A stretch of DNA of 7,558 bases, from the NCBI GenBank assembly GCA_027055635.1, contig JALUMZ010000230.1, forward strand, positions 1 to 7,558. Direction: 5' to 3'. Every line of letters begins with the position of its first letter. Positions within the stretch are counted from its first letter, which is position 1. The position numbers and the translations under genes were made by a program. Shown one piece after another: positions 6,179 to 7,558 of this stretch. The DNA comes from Campylobacteraceae bacterium (lineage in GTDB: Bacteria; Campylobacterota; Campylobacteria; Campylobacterales; Sulfurospirillaceae). The notes beneath the pieces were generated by a model. That model was not told where the DNA came from. It did no database searches and saw nothing but the letters and a program-made list of their open reading frames with translations.

Positions 6179-7051
6179 ATGAGTATATTAGTAGATAAAG
6201 ACACAAAAGTTATAGTTCAAGGTTTTACAGGCAAAGAGGGTACATTTCATGCAGGACAGTGTATAGATTATGGTACACAAATAGTAGGTGGTGTAACTCC
6301 AAACAAGGGTGGGCAAGTTCACCTTGGAAAACCAGTTTTTAATACCGTGCAAGAGGCAGTTGCAGCAACAGGTGCAACAGTCAGTATGATTTTTGTTCCA
6401 CCTGCTTTTGTAGGGGACGCCGTTATGGAAGCAGCCGATGCAGGAATTGATTTGGCTGTAATTATCACCGAAGGCGCACCTGTAAGAGATATGATGATGG
6501 CAAAAGCTTATGCTGTTAAAAACAATATGAAGACTATAGGACCAAACTGTCCGGGAGTTATTACAGCCGAAGAGTGCAAGATAGGTATCATGCCTGGTAT
6601 GGTTTTCAAAAAGGGAAATGTAGGACTAATTTCAAAATCAGGAACACTTACATATGAGGGTGCAAATCAAGTTTGCAATGTTGGTTATGGCATAACAACT
6701 GCAGTAGGAATCGGTGGAGATCCGATTATTGGGCTTAGTTATATTCAACTTTTAACAATGTTTGAAGCAGACCCACAGACTGAAGCTATTGTCATGATAG
6801 GTGAAATAGGTGGAGATTTAGAGATTCAAGCAGCAGAGTTTATAAAAGATAATGTAAGCAAACCTGTTGTTGCCTTTATTGCTGGACAAACTGCCCCTAA
6901 AGGGAAAAGAATGGGACATGCGGGAGCTATTATAAGTGGAAGTGCCGGAACAGCAGCTGAAAAAATGGCAGCCTTAGAGGCTGCGGGTGTGGCAGTAGTA
7001 AAGTCACCGGCTGAAATAGGCAAAAAAGTTAAAGAAGTGCTAAGCAAATAA
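6179..7051 (+). CDS. sucD: Succinate--CoA ligase (succinyl-CoA synthetase), alpha subunit
   Basis: CoA-binding and phosphohistidine-carrying partner of SucC. The 290-residue chain matches the usual length of about 289. GFTGKEGTFH (15-24) is the CoA-binding glycine loop of the N-terminal Rossmann domain, and GPNCPGVI (121-128) follows. The ligase domain has SKSGTLTYE (152-160) and the phosphorylated histidine H247 in GHAGAI (246-251). The start codon lies 1 nt after the sucC stop, typical of translational coupling that keeps the subunits in equal amounts. An 89-nt spacer separates it from oorD. Confidence 0.97.
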   Translation: MSILVDKDTKVIVQGFTGKEGTFHAGQCIDYGTQIVGGVTPNKGGQVHLGKPVFNTVQEAVAATGATVSMIFVPPAFVGDAVMEAADAGIDLAVIITEGAPVRDMMMAKAYAVKNNMKTIGPNCPGVITAEECKIGIMPGMVFKKGNVGLISKSGTLTYEGANQVCNVGYGITTAVGIGGDPIIGLSYIQLLTMFEADPQTEAIVMIGEIGGDLEIQAAEFIKDNVSKPVVAFIAGQTAPKGKRMGHAGAIISGSAGTAAEKMAALEAAGVAVVKSPAEIGKKVKEVLSK

Positions 7052-7102
7052 ACTTTTAAGCATTGCTTTAGTAAAGTATAAAGTATGTAAAAGTATGGTT
7101 TT

Positions 7103-7111
7103 GCATATAAC
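7103..7111 (+). promoter_or_regulatory. Possible promoter for oorDABC
   Basis: In the 89-nt sucD-oorD spacer, TATAAC (7106-7111) is preceded by TG at 7102-7103, loosely like an extended -10. Initiation near 7118 would leave a leader of about 23 nt holding AAGGAG (7126-7131). No -35 box or convincing terminator is seen in the spacer, so read-through from sucCD is equally plausible. Confidence 0.3.
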
Positions 7112-7140
7112 AATAATGTTAATACAAGGAGATATAAAAT

Positions 7141-7458
7141 ATGAGTAACATGGCAGCTCCAGAAAGTACCCCTGTATGGGTAGATGTCCATAGATGTAAA
7201 GCATGTGATGTTTGTGTAAGCGTGTGCCCAGCAGGCGTCTTGGCGATGGCTCCGGCACCTAATTCAATATTGGGTTCAATGATAGAAGTAGAACATCCGG
7301 AAGCTTGTATCGGATGTAGAGATTGTGAATTACACTGTCCAGATTTTGCTATTTATGTGGCAGAAAGAGGCGAATTTAAATTTGCAAGGATTACTGATGA
7401 GGCAAAACAGAGAGCTGAAGCAGTTAAGAAAAATCATTATAGAAAATTAAGTGCATAG
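7141..7458 (+). CDS. oorD: 2-oxoglutarate:ferredoxin oxidoreductase, delta subunit (ferredoxin-like)
   Basis: Small iron-sulfur subunit of OOR (2-oxoglutarate:acceptor oxidoreductase, KorD-type), relaying electrons between the complex and ferredoxin or flavodoxin. The 105-residue protein has two complete CxxCxxCxxxCP motifs, C19-C22-C25-C29 and C56-C59-C62-C66, for two [4Fe-4S] clusters, and no signal peptide. AAGGAG at 7126-7131 lies 9 nt before the start. An oorA start follows 9 nt downstream, giving the oorD-first order known from Campylobacter and relatives. Alone it could be any 2[4Fe-4S] ferredoxin; the next gene and the sucCD context make the OOR assignment strong. Pyruvate oxidoreductase delta is the closest alternative. 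Confidence 0.92.
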   Translation: MSNMAAPESTPVWVDVHRCKACDVCVSVCPAGVLAMAPAPNSILGSMIEVEHPEACIGCRDCELHCPDFAIYVAERGEFKFARITDEAKQRAEAVKKNHYRKLSA

Positions 7459-7467
7459 GGAGAATAG

Positions 7468-7558
7468 ATGGCAAGAGAAGTAATCTCAAACGGTAACGGA
7501 CTTGTAGCAAAAGCAGCTGTTGAGTGTGGTTGTAGATTTTTTGGAGGTTATCCACTTA
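7468..7558 (+). CDS. oorA: 2-oxoglutarate:ferredoxin oxidoreductase, alpha subunit (5' part only)
   Basis: Only the first 30 codons plus one base are present; the gene runs off the window. The translation begins MAREVISNGNGLVAKAAVEC and continues to RFFGGYPL, which matches the N-terminus of the large 2-oxoacid:acceptor oxidoreductase subunit, where the FFGGYP turn leads into the thiamine diphosphate-facing region. GGGAG at 7458-7462 overlaps the oorD stop codon and lies 5 nt before the ATG, so oorD and oorA are co-transcribed and probably coupled. oorB and oorC would be expected next. No truncation inside the visible part. Confidence 0.9.
   Translation, partial: MAREVISNGNGLVAKAAVECGCRFFGGYPL

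Noticed and set aside
6826..7258. Antisense frames across the sucD-oorD spacer (6826-7191 and 7040-7258)
   Set aside because: Both are mostly opposite sucD or oorD, lack ribosome binding sites and look like translated AT-rich spacer. The gap itself is better read as leader of oorD.
1..7558. CRISPR array, insertion sequence, prophage, tRNA or rRNA
   Set aside because: No spaced direct repeats, transposase, terminal repeats with target duplications, or recognisable structural RNA were seen on either strand.

Overview
The window carries a block of central carbon metabolism genes, all on the + strand, from what looks like a Campylobacterota (Epsilonproteobacteria) chromosome, most likely a Sulfurimonas/Sulfuricurvum-type organism. 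The assignment rests on three things: the visibly AT-rich DNA; a single-chain (monomeric) NADP isocitrate dehydrogenase; and a four-subunit-type 2-oxoglutarate:ferredoxin oxidoreductase placed directly after sucCD. As I recall it, Campylobacter jejuni has the order icd-mdh-sucC-sucD-oorDABC. This window matches that order except that a two-subunit class I fumarase sits between mdh and sucC. The genus is inference.

Layout: a short leader (1-65), then icd (66-2276). A 164-nt spacer (2277-2440) is rich in inverted repeats and holds a good -10 box for the next gene. A tight mdh-fumA-fumB unit follows (2441-4824), with mdh and fumA overlapping by 14 nt. A second spacer of 183 nt (4825-5007) contains an AT-rich palindrome, a possible promoter and a perfect 19-bp hairpin just before the sucC ribosome binding site. 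Then come sucC-sucD (5008-7051, 1 nt apart), an 89-nt spacer with a possible promoter, oorD (7141-7458), and the first 30 codons of oorA, cut by the window edge.

How the genes work together: in the reductive direction Mdh makes malate from oxaloacetate, fumarase makes fumarate, and (after fumarate reductase, not seen here) SucCD activates succinate to succinyl-CoA. OOR carboxylates this to 2-oxoglutarate using reduced ferredoxin, and Icd carboxylates that to isocitrate. Every gene thus fits consecutive steps of the reductive TCA cycle, but the same enzymes can run oxidatively. ATP-citrate lyase, which would make autotrophy much more likely, is not in the window.

I did not find an undescribed protein system. 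All eight coding regions belong to well-known families with intact key residues. What the genes do not explain is in the spacers: nested, mutually exclusive stem-loops between icd and mdh, and the long perfect hairpin ahead of sucC.
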